From Jannaschia sp. CCS1 (GTDB taxonomy: Bacteria > Pseudomonadota > Alphaproteobacteria > Rhodobacterales > Rhodobacteraceae): 64,000 nt of DNA. Both the position numbers and the translations under genes were made by a program. Positions 46,262 through 55,002 of the stretch are shown here, piece by piece (within the stretch, counting starts at the first letter, position 1; every line of letters begins with the position of its first letter). Below the pieces are notes generated by a model, which worked only from the letters and a program-made list of their open reading frames with translations, searched no databases and had not been told where the DNA came from. The stretch spans positions 1 to 64,000 of the forward strand of contig NC_007802.1 of assembly GCF_000013565.1 (NCBI RefSeq), given 5' to 3'.

Positions 46262-46325
46262 CGGCAAGCTGGACGTTTGGTCAGGTGGTCCGCTGGACAG
46301 TTCAGGACGCTTAGAATAGCCGTTG

Positions 46326-47267
46326 ATGATGTTAGAGATCTTCCTGAAGACGCTACCATTCTTCGCCCTGATCGCCCTGGGCTTTCAGGCCTGCCGGACG
46401 GGTTTCTTCACGTCGGAGGCTGCGGCCTACCTCACCAAGTTCGTGTTCTATTTCGCCCTGTCCGCGATGCTGTTTCGCTTTGCCGCGAACCTGTCGCTGA
46501 CCGAGATCTTCGACTGGCAGTTTGTGGGCGCGTATCTGACGGCCTGTTTTGTCGTGTATTTCCTCGCCACAGCGGTTGCGATGATCCGCAAGCGCCCCGT
46601 CACCGAAGCCGCGTTCGAGGCGCAATGCGCTGTCATCGGAAACGTCGGATTTCTGGGCGTGCCGATGCTGGTCGTCCTGTTGGGAGAGGCTGCGGCAGGC
46701 CCGATCCTGTTGGTTCTTGCGCTGGACCTGATCGTCTTCTCCAGCCTGATCGTGATCATCGTCACCGGAAGCCGCGATGGGCGGATGTCCTTGGGCGTCC
46801 TGCGTACCGTTGGGGTGGGCTTGTTGAAAAACCCCATGATCGTATCGATCTCTCTGGGATTGGCGTGGTCCACCACGGGCCTTGCTGTGCCGGGACCCGT
46901 CAATGAATTCCTCGCCATTCTGGGCGCTGCGGCGACACCCGGAGCGCTTTTTGCCATCGGGGCCTCCCTCGCTGGAAAGTCGGCGGAAAGGATGTCCGTG
47001 GCGGGTTGGCTGACCTTCTGCAAACTGATCCTCCACCCGCTGGCCGTCGCCATCTGCGCCCTTTGGCTGTTCGATGTCCCCGATTTTGAGGCCGCCGTGA
47101 TGATTGCTGCCGCCTCCCTTCCCGTGGCAGGCAACGTCTATATCCTGGCGCAACATTATGGCGTAGCGCCCCAGCGGGTATCGGCGACGATCCTGATCTC
47201 CACGGCGGTTTCAATTCTGACGGTCTCGGCGGTCATCGCATGGCTGGCACCGCTTTCGGGCATGTAA
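46326..47267 (+). CDS. AEC family transporter (auxin-efflux-carrier-like)
   Basis: This 313-residue membrane protein has about ten helices in two repeats of five. It includes FEAQCAVIGNVGFLGVPMLVVLLGE, the conserved N-x-G-F/x-L-G-x-P unwound-helix region, and AASLPVAGNVYILAQHYGV in the second half. Members export or import organic acids or malonate. The start is ATG 46326 or 46329. The divergent tetR gene and intervening operator imply ligand-induced expression. Confidence 0.9.
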   Translation: MMLEIFLKTLPFFALIALGFQACRTGFFTSEAAAYLTKFVFYFALSAMLFRFAANLSLTEIFDWQFVGAYLTACFVVYFLATAVAMIRKRPVTEAAFEAQCAVIGNVGFLGVPMLVVLLGEAAAGPILLVLALDLIVFSSLIVIIVTGSRDGRMSLGVLRTVGVGLLKNPMIVSISLGLAWSTTGLAVPGPVNEFLAILGAAATPGALFAIGASLAGKSAERMSVAGWLTFCKLILHPLAVAICALWLFDVPDFEAAVMIAAASLPVAGNVYILAQHYGVAPQRVSATILISTAVSILTVSAVIAWLAPLSGM

Positions 47268-47375
47268 GCCGCCTGCAAAGGATGAGCAAACATCCCCGGC
47301 GACGAGATGTAGACGTTGCACCGCCCACCGCGCCCGCGTTACGTGGGGGGAGGCGATTTGGGGGAGCATCACGCT

Positions 47376-48209
47376 ATGGAAACCATCTCTGAGAACAAAG
47401 CCTTCGGCGGCACGCAGGGCGTCTACACCCACGCCTCGGATGCGACGGATTGCGACATGACCTTCGGCCTGTTCCTGCCCGGTGAGGCCGCAGACGGCCC
47501 CGTGCCGGTCCTATGGTATCTGTCAGGTCTGACCTGCACCCATGAGAACGCGATGAGCAAAGCCGGCGCGCAGGGATGGGCCGCCGAGCAAGGCATCGCG
47601 CTGATTTTCCCCGATACCTCCCCACGCGGGGAAGGCGTGGCCGATGACCCGTCTTACGATCTGGGCCAGGGGGCGGGCTTTTATGTGAACGCCACGCAAA
47701 ACCCCTGGGCCCCGCATTTCAGGATGTGGGACTACATCGTGGACGATCTGCCTGCGCTGGTGTTTGAGCATTTCACGCTGGACCGTGACAGGCAGGCCAT
47801 CACGGGTCATTCCATGGGCGGGCACGGTGCGCTGACCATCGCGATGCACCACCCGGATCGGTTCACCTCCGTCTCGGCCTTCGCGCCGATCTGCAACCCC
47901 TGCGACAGCGACTGGGGGCGCAAGCAGATGACATCCTACCTTGGGATGGATGAAGATACCTGGGCCGCCCACGACGCGACCCTTTTGATGCATGCGGCGG
48001 GGTTTGACGGGCCCATGCTGATCGACACCGGCACCGATGATCAGTTCGGGGATCTTCTGAAGACCGAGGCCTTTGCCCACGCCGCCGCCCTGCGCCGCCA
48101 ACAGCTGACACTTCGGATGCAGCCGGGATACGACCATTCCTATTTCTTCGTGTCGAGCTTCATGGAAGACCATGTCGCGTTCCACGCCGACGCGCTCTAC
48201 GCAGTCTGA
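47376..48209 (+). CDS. fghA: S-formylglutathione hydrolase
   Basis: FghA hydrolyses S-formylglutathione, the product of adhC, to formate and glutathione. The 277-residue esterase-D-type protein has PVLWYLSGLTCTHENAMSKAG and ITGHSMGGHGALTIAM (nucleophile Ser). LIDTGTDDQFGD carries the Asp, and QPGYDHSYFFVSSF the His. The ATG at 47376 has a GGGGAG site. Its stop overlaps the HAD gene start (TGATG), so the two are coupled. Confidence 0.96.
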   Translation: METISENKAFGGTQGVYTHASDATDCDMTFGLFLPGEAADGPVPVLWYLSGLTCTHENAMSKAGAQGWAAEQGIALIFPDTSPRGEGVADDPSYDLGQGAGFYVNATQNPWAPHFRMWDYIVDDLPALVFEHFTLDRDRQAITGHSMGGHGALTIAMHHPDRFTSVSAFAPICNPCDSDWGRKQMTSYLGMDEDTWAAHDATLLMHAAGFDGPMLIDTGTDDQFGDLLKTEAFAHAAALRRQQLTLRMQPGYDHSYFFVSSFMEDHVAFHADALYAV

Positions 48210-48832
48210 TGGCGGTCTCAGCGGTCATCTTCGACATCGGCAACGTGCTGATCGAGTGGCAACCCGAACGTCACTACGACCGCGTGATCGGTGAGGCACA
48301 GCGGCGAGAGATGTTTGCGGCCGTGGATCTGCACGGGATGAATGACCGCGTGGACCGGGGCGAGGATTTTCGGACCACGGTGCAGGACTGTGCCGCCGCC
48401 CACCCGGAATTCCATGACGAGATCATGCTGTGGCATGACGATTGGATCCACATGGCCACCCCCGCCATTCCCCGTTCCGCGGTGCTGTTGCGCAATTTGC
48501 GTCATCGCGGCGTGCCCGTCTTTGCGCTGTCCAACTTCGGGATCCAGACGTTTGAGATCGCCAAGCCAACCTATCCGGTCCTGGCCGAGTTCGACCGCGC
48601 CTATATCTCGGGTCATATGGGCGTCACCAAGCCCGATGCGGACATCTACGCACAGGTAGAGGCGGATTGTGGCCTAGCGCCCGAGAGCCTGCTGTTCACC
48701 GACGATAGGGACGATAATATCAAGGCCGCACAGCGGCGTGGGTGGCAGACCCATCTGTTTGACGGGCCCGAGGGGTTGGCCAAACGGCTGGTGCAAGACG
48801 GGCTGTTGAGCGAGAAGGATGCGGGGCTATGA
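48209..48832 (+). CDS. HAD family hydrolase (YihX-like phosphatase)
   Basis: This 207-residue HAD subfamily IA protein has motif I VIFDIGNVLIEWQPERH, the 'DxGNVL' variant typical of YihX/epoxide-hydrolase-like HADs. VFALSNFG is motif II, and GVTKPDADIYAQVEADCG with LLFTDDRDDNIKAAQRRGW are motifs III and IV. It probably dephosphorylates a small sugar phosphate. It is coupled to fghA by a one-base overlap. Confidence 0.92.
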   Translation: MAVSAVIFDIGNVLIEWQPERHYDRVIGEAQRREMFAAVDLHGMNDRVDRGEDFRTTVQDCAAAHPEFHDEIMLWHDDWIHMATPAIPRSAVLLRNLRHRGVPVFALSNFGIQTFEIAKPTYPVLAEFDRAYISGHMGVTKPDADIYAQVEADCGLAPESLLFTDDRDDNIKAAQRRGWQTHLFDGPEGLAKRLVQDGLLSEKDAGL

Positions 48833-48863
48833 CGCTGAATGCTGAAATGGGGCGTCGCGTCCC

Positions 48864-49769
48864 ATGATGATCATCGGACCTGAGGCAGAAGAGCATCTGG
48901 ATTGGATCGCGCTGTGCGCCGCCATCGAGGCGGGTCACAAGCTGCCGCGCGCTGACATAGACGATACGTTTCTTTATCGGGGCAATGATACGCTGCTGAG
49001 CCGTGCTGCCTGGATCGACGGGCTGGGGCAGCTGGTGAAGACCGCCACGATCTTTCCCGGCAACAAGGCCATGCGCAAACCGGCGATCAATGGCGGCGTC
49101 TGTCTGTTCTCGGACACCGATGGAAGTCTTGAGGCGATTATCGATTTCCACCTGCTGACCAAATGGAAGACCGCGGGCGACAGTCTTCTGGCGGCGCGCA
49201 AACTGGCGCGGACCGATGCGACCAATATCCTGCTGGTGGGGTCGGGCAATGTGGCGAAGTCCATGCGTCAGGCCTATGCCGCAGCCTTTCCGGATGCGAC
49301 ATTCACGGTGTGGAACAGAACGCTGGCCAATATTGCCTCCATGCGGGCGGCCTACCCTGATATCGCCATTGCCCACGATCTGCGAGAGGCCGTGGCGAAC
49401 GCGCATATCATCGCGACCACGACCATGGCGACCACACCCGTGGTGCGCGGCAAATGGCTGGAGCCGGGCACCCATCTGGACCTGATAGGCGCCTACCGAC
49501 CCGATATGAGAGAGGTCGACGACGATGCTCTGCGCCGGTCCCGTGTCTTTGTCGACAGCCGCGCGACCACCGTGGGCCATATTGGAGAGATGAAGATACC
49601 GATCGAGGAGGGTGTGTTCTTCGAATCCGATATTGTCGGTGACTTCTACGATATGGGAACGTTGCAGCGAACCACCGACACGGAGATCACGTTGTGCAAG
49701 AATGGCGGCGGGGCGCATCTGGACCTGATGGTGGCGCGCTACATCCTTGATGCGGTGCGCGGCGGATAG
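48864..49769 (+). CDS. Ornithine cyclodeaminase/mu-crystallin family protein
   Basis: This 301-residue NAD(P)-dependent enzyme has LVKTATIFPGNKAMRKPAINGGVCLF in the substrate-binding half, and the Rossmann region NILLVGSGNVAKSMRQAYAAAFP. Family members include ornithine cyclodeaminase, alanine dehydrogenase, ketimine reductase and delta1-piperideine/pyrroline reductases; which applies is unclear. It lies 31 bases after the HAD gene and may share its transcript. A copy of the dispersed repeat follows. Confidence 0.88.
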   Translation: MMIIGPEAEEHLDWIALCAAIEAGHKLPRADIDDTFLYRGNDTLLSRAAWIDGLGQLVKTATIFPGNKAMRKPAINGGVCLFSDTDGSLEAIIDFHLLTKWKTAGDSLLAARKLARTDATNILLVGSGNVAKSMRQAYAAAFPDATFTVWNRTLANIASMRAAYPDIAIAHDLREAVANAHIIATTTMATTPVVRGKWLEPGTHLDLIGAYRPDMREVDDDALRRSRVFVDSRATTVGHIGEMKIPIEEGVFFESDIVGDFYDMGTLQRTTDTEITLCKNGGGAHLDLMVARYILDAVRGG

Positions 49770-49789
49770 AGGTGTTGCGCCGGCTTTGC

Positions 49790-49856
49790 CGTCGCCGGAT
49801 GCGAGGGGCTCTGCCCTTCGCGCTCCCCGGAGGTGTAGGGCCAAGATGAAGGAGCG
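49790..49856 (+). repeat. Dispersed CCAAGATGAAG repeat, copy B, with hairpins
   Basis: This is the most complete copy. A GCCGGC...GCCGG dyad (about 49780-49798) and an imperfect GCGAGGGG...CCCTTCGC hairpin (49801-49821) are followed by CTCCCCGGAGG and GGCCAAGATGAAGGAGCG. It fills the gap between the convergent genes at 48864 and 49859. Confidence 0.7.
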
Positions 49857-49858
49857 CG

Positions 49859-51106
49859 TCAGGCCGGTGTGGGCGCGCGCAGACCCAGCGGCGTTTCCTT
49901 GATCGGCAAGTGGATGATCGCGCTGAGCACCCCGACGCCGATCCCGACCCACCAAACAGCGGTGTAGTCCCCGTAAGCGTCGAAAAGCGCACCTCCCAGC
50001 CAGACACCCATGAAGCTGCCCAACTGGTGGCTGAAGAACACGATGCCATAGAGCGTTCCCATGTATCGTAGCCCATAGATGTACCCCACAAGACCGCTCG
50101 TCAGCGGAACGGTGGCTAACCAGAGGGACCCCATCGCGGCGGAAAATACGATCACGGAGGTGGGTGTGATGGGCAGCAGGATGAAGATCGTCGCGACAAT
50201 CGTTCGACCGGTGTAGATCGCTGCCAAGAGGTTCTTCTTGGAATAGGTCTTGCCCAGATACGCCGCCAGAAGCGTGCCGCCGATATTGGCCGCACCGATG
50301 ACCGCGATCGCCAGGGCGCCGAGGGCCGATGTGGTCGTCACCCCGATGGAATGCAACACGCCGCCCGGCGCGATTGGGCCGCAGAATTCAGTGATGAAGG
50401 CCGGGAAGTGGGCCGTGATGAACCCCAGTTGGTAGCCGCAGGAGAAGAAGCCCACGAAGATTAAGGTGAACGAGGGGTCGCGGAGTGCCTTGCCGAGGAT
50501 CTGGGACATGGTCTCTTCCAGCGCCGGCGAGGACGGGCGCTCTGGCGCGCGGAGGAGCGGCAGGAACACCAGAGACGCGAAAACGATGCCTGCGAAGATC
50601 AAAAACACAGTTTGCCAGGGGAAGCTGGCCAGAAGCGCCTCGGCCAGGGGCGGGCCGATGATCTGCCCACCGGAGCCAACCGCCGTGACGATGCCAAGTG
50701 TCATGGAGCGGTTTTCATCCGAGGCAGCCCGCGCGACCATAGCAAGGATTACCCCAAAGCCCGTGCCCGCGATGCCAAGCCCGACAAGGAATTCCAGCAC
50801 CTGATGCTGCCCCGGCGTGACGGCAAAGGCAGACACGGAAAGACCCACCACATAGAATGCGACGCCCAGGACAATCGCCTTGCGGTCCCCGAATTTCTCG
50901 GCAATCGCGCCGAAAAACGGCTGCCCGATCCCCCAGGCAAGGTTCTGGATCGCGATGGCGAGGCTGAATTCGGCCCGCAGCCAACCGAACTCCTCCGCGA
51001 TGGGGATCTGGAACACGCCGAAGCTTGCACGGATCGCGAAGCAGATCAGGATAATCGCACAGCCACCTATCAGGACAGGGGTCATCAGGGGGGCTTGGCG
51101 GTCCAT
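49859..51106 (-). CDS. MFS transporter (monocarboxylate/OFA-like)
   Basis: This 415-residue twelve-helix protein opens VLIGGCAIILICFAIRASFGVFQIP, a pattern seen in MCT-like and oxalate/formate-antiporter MFS proteins. FGDRKAIVLGVAFYVVGL is in the motif-A loop, and GTLYGIVFFSHQLGSFMGVWLGG late in the sequence strengthens that subfamily assignment. It probably transports a carboxylate. It is divergent from zapE. Confidence 0.88.
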   Translation of the reverse strand: MDRQAPLMTPVLIGGCAIILICFAIRASFGVFQIPIAEEFGWLRAEFSLAIAIQNLAWGIGQPFFGAIAEKFGDRKAIVLGVAFYVVGLSVSAFAVTPGQHQVLEFLVGLGIAGTGFGVILAMVARAASDENRSMTLGIVTAVGSGGQIIGPPLAEALLASFPWQTVFLIFAGIVFASLVFLPLLRAPERPSSPALEETMSQILGKALRDPSFTLIFVGFFSCGYQLGFITAHFPAFITEFCGPIAPGGVLHSIGVTTTSALGALAIAVIGAANIGGTLLAAYLGKTYSKKNLLAAIYTGRTIVATIFILLPITPTSVIVFSAAMGSLWLATVPLTSGLVGYIYGLRYMGTLYGIVFFSHQLGSFMGVWLGGALFDAYGDYTAVWWVGIGVGVLSAIIHLPIKETPLGLRAPTPA

Positions 51107-51253
51107 GGGAGGTATCTTTCGGAACTGGGTGACGCGACTGTGTCGCGCGGCACGGGCGGCGTCAAATCAGACCTTGTGACGGCGCTGATCAATTTCCTGA
51201 ACACGCTTGTTTTTCATAGGCAAGCCCTTGCGATCCAAGCTAAACATCCGCCC

Positions 51254-52342
51254 ATGCCACAAAGAATGACATCCCTCTATGATACGCGCGTCTCGGAAGG
51301 GCTTTTGCGGCCGGATCCCGCGCAACGGGCTGTGATGGAGCAGTTGGAGGAGGTGCGCGCGGCCCTCGTTGCGCCGCAACCCAAGGGCCTTTTGGCACGG
51401 TTTCGCAAGGCAGAGCCGCTGGATCAGCAGGGGCTCTATCTGTGGGGTGGGGTGGGGCGTGGCAAGTCGATGCTGATGGACATGTTTTTCCAGCATACCG
51501 GCATCACTGGCAAACGGCGCGTTCACTTTCACGCCTTCATGCAGGAGGTTCAGGCCGCGCTGCATGAGGCGCGCAAGACCGGTGTGGACGATGCGATAAA
51601 ACCCGTGGCTGAGGATATCGCCCGCGACCTGAAGTTGCTGTGTTTTGATGAGATGCAGATCACCGACATCGCCGATGCAATGATCGTGGGGCGACTGTTC
51701 GAGCGGTTGTTCGAGGCGGGCGTCATGGTCGTCACGACCTCCAACAGGCCGCCGAAGGACCTCTACAAAGATGGGCTGAACCGGCAGCTATTCCTGCCGT
51801 TCATCGCCCTTCTGGAAGAGCGGATGGACGTGCACAACCTTGATGCACAAACGGATTATCGCCAGGATCGTCTGGCCGGGGAGCCGGTGTGGTTCACCCC
51901 CGCAGACGCAGATGCCAAGCGCGCGATCGACCTGATCTGGCGCGACCTAACGGGCGGGAAGGATGAGCCGCTGACGCTGGAGGTGAAGGGCCGCGACGTT
52001 GTGATCCCGCGGTTCTGGGCGGGACAGGCACGGGCGTCTTTCGCACAGCTCTGTGGAACCGCTTTAGGACCGGGGGACTACCTTGCGTTGGTGGATGCCA
52101 CCAGCGTCCTGGTGCTGGAGGACATTCCACAGATGAGCCCGGTAAACGCCAATGAGGCCAAGCGCTTCGTGACCCTGATCGACACGCTCTACGAGGGGGG
52201 TGTACGCCTGATCGCCAGCGCCGAGACCGAGCCGGAGGACCTGTACGTATCAGGAAGCGGCGCGTTCGAGTTCGAGCGGACAGCCAGCCGCCTGCGGGAA
52301 ATGCAGAGTGCGGGCTGGAGCGCCGCAGAGGCCGAAGGTTAG
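51254..52342 (+). CDS. zapE: ZapE/AFG1-like ATPase
   Basis: ZapE is an ATPase linked to cell-division ring stability under stress; its mitochondrial relatives (AFG1/LACE1) act in protein quality control. The 362-residue protein has Walker A GLYLWGGVGRGKSMLMDMFF and HFHAFMQEVQAALHEAR. LLCFDEMQITDIADAMIVGRL is Walker B, then VTTSNRPPKDLYKDGL, the family hallmark. ATG 51254 is the most likely start; ATG 51266 is possible. It ends seven bases from the convergent CatA-like gene. Confidence 0.95.
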   Translation: MPQRMTSLYDTRVSEGLLRPDPAQRAVMEQLEEVRAALVAPQPKGLLARFRKAEPLDQQGLYLWGGVGRGKSMLMDMFFQHTGITGKRRVHFHAFMQEVQAALHEARKTGVDDAIKPVAEDIARDLKLLCFDEMQITDIADAMIVGRLFERLFEAGVMVVTTSNRPPKDLYKDGLNRQLFLPFIALLEERMDVHNLDAQTDYRQDRLAGEPVWFTPADADAKRAIDLIWRDLTGGKDEPLTLEVKGRDVVIPRFWAGQARASFAQLCGTALGPGDYLALVDATSVLVLEDIPQMSPVNANEAKRFVTLIDTLYEGGVRLIASAETEPEDLYVSGSGAFEFERTASRLREMQSAGWSAAEAEG

Positions 52343-52349
52343 GCGACCT

Positions 52350-52976
52350 CTAGAGGCCATCCAGCGCCCCTTGAACCGCCGCGAAATAAGCGCCGACATG
52401 GGCACCGTCGACCAGCGCATGATGCACTTCCAGCGTCATCGGCATGGACCATCCATCTGCGGTTTTGACGATCTTCCCCCAGCTGACCCGGGGAATGCAA
52501 TCCTCAGGGCCGGGCATTGCGTTGTTGATCGACGAATAGTCGAGCCACGGCAGACAGGACATATAACAAAGGTCATCGCGAGTGCCGGAATTGGCAGCAA
52601 GCGCTACCATCTCGGACGCGGCCTGAATCAGGGCGTTGGCAACGTGGTTGAACTGACTGAAATCAGGGTCGAAGGGCACGTAGGCATAGTTGAAACTGCC
52701 GGCCTTGGTGGGGACGGTCATGGAAAGCTCTACCGCGTCGTGGCGCACGACCGTGTCGCCCCTAAACCGCATCAACAGTTCGGGCACCGCATGGATGCCC
52801 GCACCGATCGCATAAAGACTTGCACGGTAAGGAGACATGCCTTGAGGCTTCAGCCGCTCCATCAGGTCAGTCACGTCGATGCGGGAAGTCACTGCAAAAT
52901 GTGGGCGGTCGAAGGTCCGGAAAAAATAGAACTGCGCCGCACGGGGCCAGGCAGCTAAATCTACGGGGTGTTCCAC
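52350..52976 (-). CDS. Chloramphenicol acetyltransferase-like enzyme (CatA type)
   Basis: This 208-residue protein is clearly related to classical CatA. It starts VEHPVDLAAWPRAAQFYFF (compare the CatA 'D...W.R..HF' opening) and has the catalytic motif LEVHHALVDGAHVG near the C-terminus. I chose GTG 52976 with AGAGGA eight bases before it; ATG 53039 would add 21 atypical residues. It lies among housekeeping genes with normal base composition, suggesting a chromosomal acyltransferase of unknown substrate rather than an imported resistance gene. Whether it acts on chloramphenicol is unknown. Confidence 0.88.
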   Translation of the reverse strand: MEHPVDLAAWPRAAQFYFFRTFDRPHFAVTSRIDVTDLMERLKPQGMSPYRASLYAIGAGIHAVPELLMRFRGDTVVRHDAVELSMTVPTKAGSFNYAYVPFDPDFSQFNHVANALIQAASEMVALAANSGTRDDLCYMSCLPWLDYSSINNAMPGPEDCIPRVSWGKIVKTADGWSMPMTLEVHHALVDGAHVGAYFAAVQGALDGL

Positions 52977-53042
52977 TGGCGGATCCTCTTCGACGCATAT
53001 CTGACACACGCCATACCTGCACGCGCGTTCGAGTGCCATGTC

Positions 53043-53549
53043 TCAACTGATCGGGATCGTGGCCTCGCACCTGAGCGCGACATCCATCGGTTGTGCGAAC
53101 AGCGGTGTGTCGGGGTCGATCGAGCTGTCTTCAATCCAGGTGTTATCAATGCAGACGTCCTGCGCATAATTGCCGCCGTTCCAGCCAAAGCCGCCCTCGG
53201 CCCCGCAATCATTAACCTGTCCGTTGGCGTTCCATTCCTGATACGAATTCTCGGACCTGAGGCCGCCCGTGGGGAACCTCAACGCGTTCGTGTCAAAGCG
53301 CAGGGTCCAGGAGGTCTGTGCCGTGGCGCTCGCCATATTCCATGATCCGATAGCGACGCCGTCAATCAGTCCAATGATCTGAAACCCGGTCACGTCCGCC
53401 TCAGTGATCAGACCGGTGTCGAGCAAAGCATCGGGGAACGTGATCCGGCCTTCCATCGTATACCCGTTTGCGCCAACCCAGCAGAACTGGAATTGCGCCG
53501 CATGGGCAGGCATGGCGGCCAGGAGACTTGCAAGGAGCGCGTATTTCAT
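53043..53549 (-). CDS. Exported protein of unknown function
   Basis: This 168-residue protein has signal peptide MKYALLASLLAAMPAHA. The mature part is rich in Gly, Trp and aromatic residues (FQFCWVGANGYTMEG, GGFGWNGGNYAQDVCID) with four Cys residues, probably forming disulfides, and resembles a beta-sandwich. I do not recognise the family. The gene lies between the CatA-like gene and folC on the same strand and has an AGGAG-like site within the TTGCAAGGAG region of the leader complement. Confidence 0.7.
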   Translation of the reverse strand: MKYALLASLLAAMPAHAAQFQFCWVGANGYTMEGRITFPDALLDTGLITEADVTGFQIIGLIDGVAIGSWNMASATAQTSWTLRFDTNALRFPTGGLRSENSYQEWNANGQVNDCGAEGGFGWNGGNYAQDVCIDNTWIEDSSIDPDTPLFAQPMDVALRCEATIPIS

Positions 53550-53648
53550 GGGCAGAAAGTGGGGCTTGCGGCACGAGACGTCAACCAATGACACGCCGGC
53601 CAATTGACCACGGAGCGCGCGCCCGGAAAGGGCAGGCTGCGCGCGCCA

Positions 53649-54914
53649 TCAACCGTTCGTTTTCAAGATCTCTCCGGCAAGATAGAGGGAGCCGCAAATC
53701 AGCACGCGGGCCCTGGGATCGTCCACCGCGATTTCAGTCAGGGCAGCGTCAACGCCGGGTGCGATACGGGTCGTGAGGCCTACCGATCGGGCCGCTTCGG
53801 CCGTCTCTTCGGCGCTGAGCGTCGCGGTTTGACCGGGAATGGACACAGCGGTGAGGCTTTCAACCCAAGGGACCAAAGGTGCCATATAACCGGTCACATC
53901 CTTGGTGTTGAGCATACCACAGATCAGGTAGGTCGGTCGCTTGGGAAGCGTTTCCAGCGTCGCCGCAATGGCGCGGGCGGCGTGGGGGTTATGGCCGCCG
54001 TCCAGCCAAAGCTCGACACTCGGCGCTACCTCCGTCAGGGGGCCGTGGCGCAGTTTTTGCATCCGTGCAGGCCAGATGGTGTCGGTCATCGCGGCATCCG
54101 CGTCACCCACACCCAAGGTGCGTAAGGCGGCAAGCGCTGTACCCGCATTCTGGATCTGATGGGGCCCCGCGAGGGAGGGCAGCGGCAGGTCAAGCAGGCC
54201 CGTTTCATCCTGGAAAATCAGCCGCTCCCGCTCGGTCGTGACATGCCAGTGCTGCCCATGGGCGATAACGGGCGCACCCAGCCGGGCGGCACGCGCCTCG
54301 ATCACCTCAAGCGCTTCGTCCTGCTGGGGGCCAACGACGACGGGAATGCCGCGTTTGATGATCCCGGCTTTCTCTCCAGCGATGGCCTCCAGCGTATCAC
54401 CCAGAAACTGCTGGTGATCGAGGTCGATGGGGGTGATGACGCTCAGCGCTGGCGCGTCAATCACATTGGTCGCGTCCAGACGGCCGCCAAGGCCGACCTC
54501 AAGCAAGGTGTAGTCGGCAGGCATTTGTGCGAAGGCGTGCAAAGCAGCTGCGGTGGTGATCTCAAAATACGTGATCGGATCGGGGCCATTGGCCGCGAGG
54601 CAGGTGTCGAGAATGCGGGACAGGTGATCTTCATCAATCAACTCTCCGGCAAGGCGGATACGCTCATGAAATCGTGCAAGATGCGGCGACGTATAGGCGT
54701 GCGTGGTCAGCCCCGCGCCTTCCAGCCCCGCGCGGATCATGGCCTGGGTCGACCCTTTCCCGTTTGTGCCCGCGACGTGGATCACCGGTGGAATGCGCGT
54801 TTGAGGATCACCCAAAGCGTACAGAATGCGCCACATGCGATCCAGCGTCAGATCGATGATCTTGGGGTGGAGCGCCATCATGCGCGCGAGCAATTGGTCC
54901 GAATGGGACGTCAT
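53649..54914 (-). CDS. folC: Bifunctional folylpolyglutamate synthase/dihydrofolate synthase
   Basis: FolC adds glutamate to dihydropteroate and to folates. The 421-residue Mur-ligase-like protein has PPVIHVAGTNGKGSTQAMIRA (ATP loop), then TSPHLARFHERIRLAGELI, and LLEVGLGGRLDATNVID. VELWLDGGHNPHAARAIA lies in the C-terminal domain. ATG 54914 fits the family. It lies downstream of accD, with a repeat in the 88-base gap. Confidence 0.96.
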   Translation of the reverse strand: MTSHSDQLLARMMALHPKIIDLTLDRMWRILYALGDPQTRIPPVIHVAGTNGKGSTQAMIRAGLEGAGLTTHAYTSPHLARFHERIRLAGELIDEDHLSRILDTCLAANGPDPITYFEITTAAALHAFAQMPADYTLLEVGLGGRLDATNVIDAPALSVITPIDLDHQQFLGDTLEAIAGEKAGIIKRGIPVVVGPQQDEALEVIEARAARLGAPVIAHGQHWHVTTERERLIFQDETGLLDLPLPSLAGPHQIQNAGTALAALRTLGVGDADAAMTDTIWPARMQKLRHGPLTEVAPSVELWLDGGHNPHAARAIAATLETLPKRPTYLICGMLNTKDVTGYMAPLVPWVESLTAVSIPGQTATLSAEETAEAARSVGLTTRIAPGVDAALTEIAVDDPRARVLICGSLYLAGEILKTNG

Positions 54915-54957
54915 GGCATATCCTGCAAACGAAGCGCCGGGCGACAGACCATGGAAG

Positions 54958-54997
54958 CCTCCGGCGGGAGTTGTATGGCCAAGATGAAGACGGAGCG
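54958..54997 (+). repeat. Dispersed CCAAGATGAAG repeat, copy C
   Basis: CCTCCGGCGGGAG (hairpin) is followed by TTGTATGGCCAAGATGAAG and ACGGAGCG, in the accD-folC gap. It shares hairpin, spacing and core with copy B at 49790-49856. Confidence 0.7.
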
Positions 54998-55002
54998 GAG
55001 CG

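Noticed and set aside
50612-51253. Upstream extension of zapE by about 214 codons
   Set aside because: The extension is antisense to the MFS gene and is not found in ZapE proteins; the family start is at 51254.
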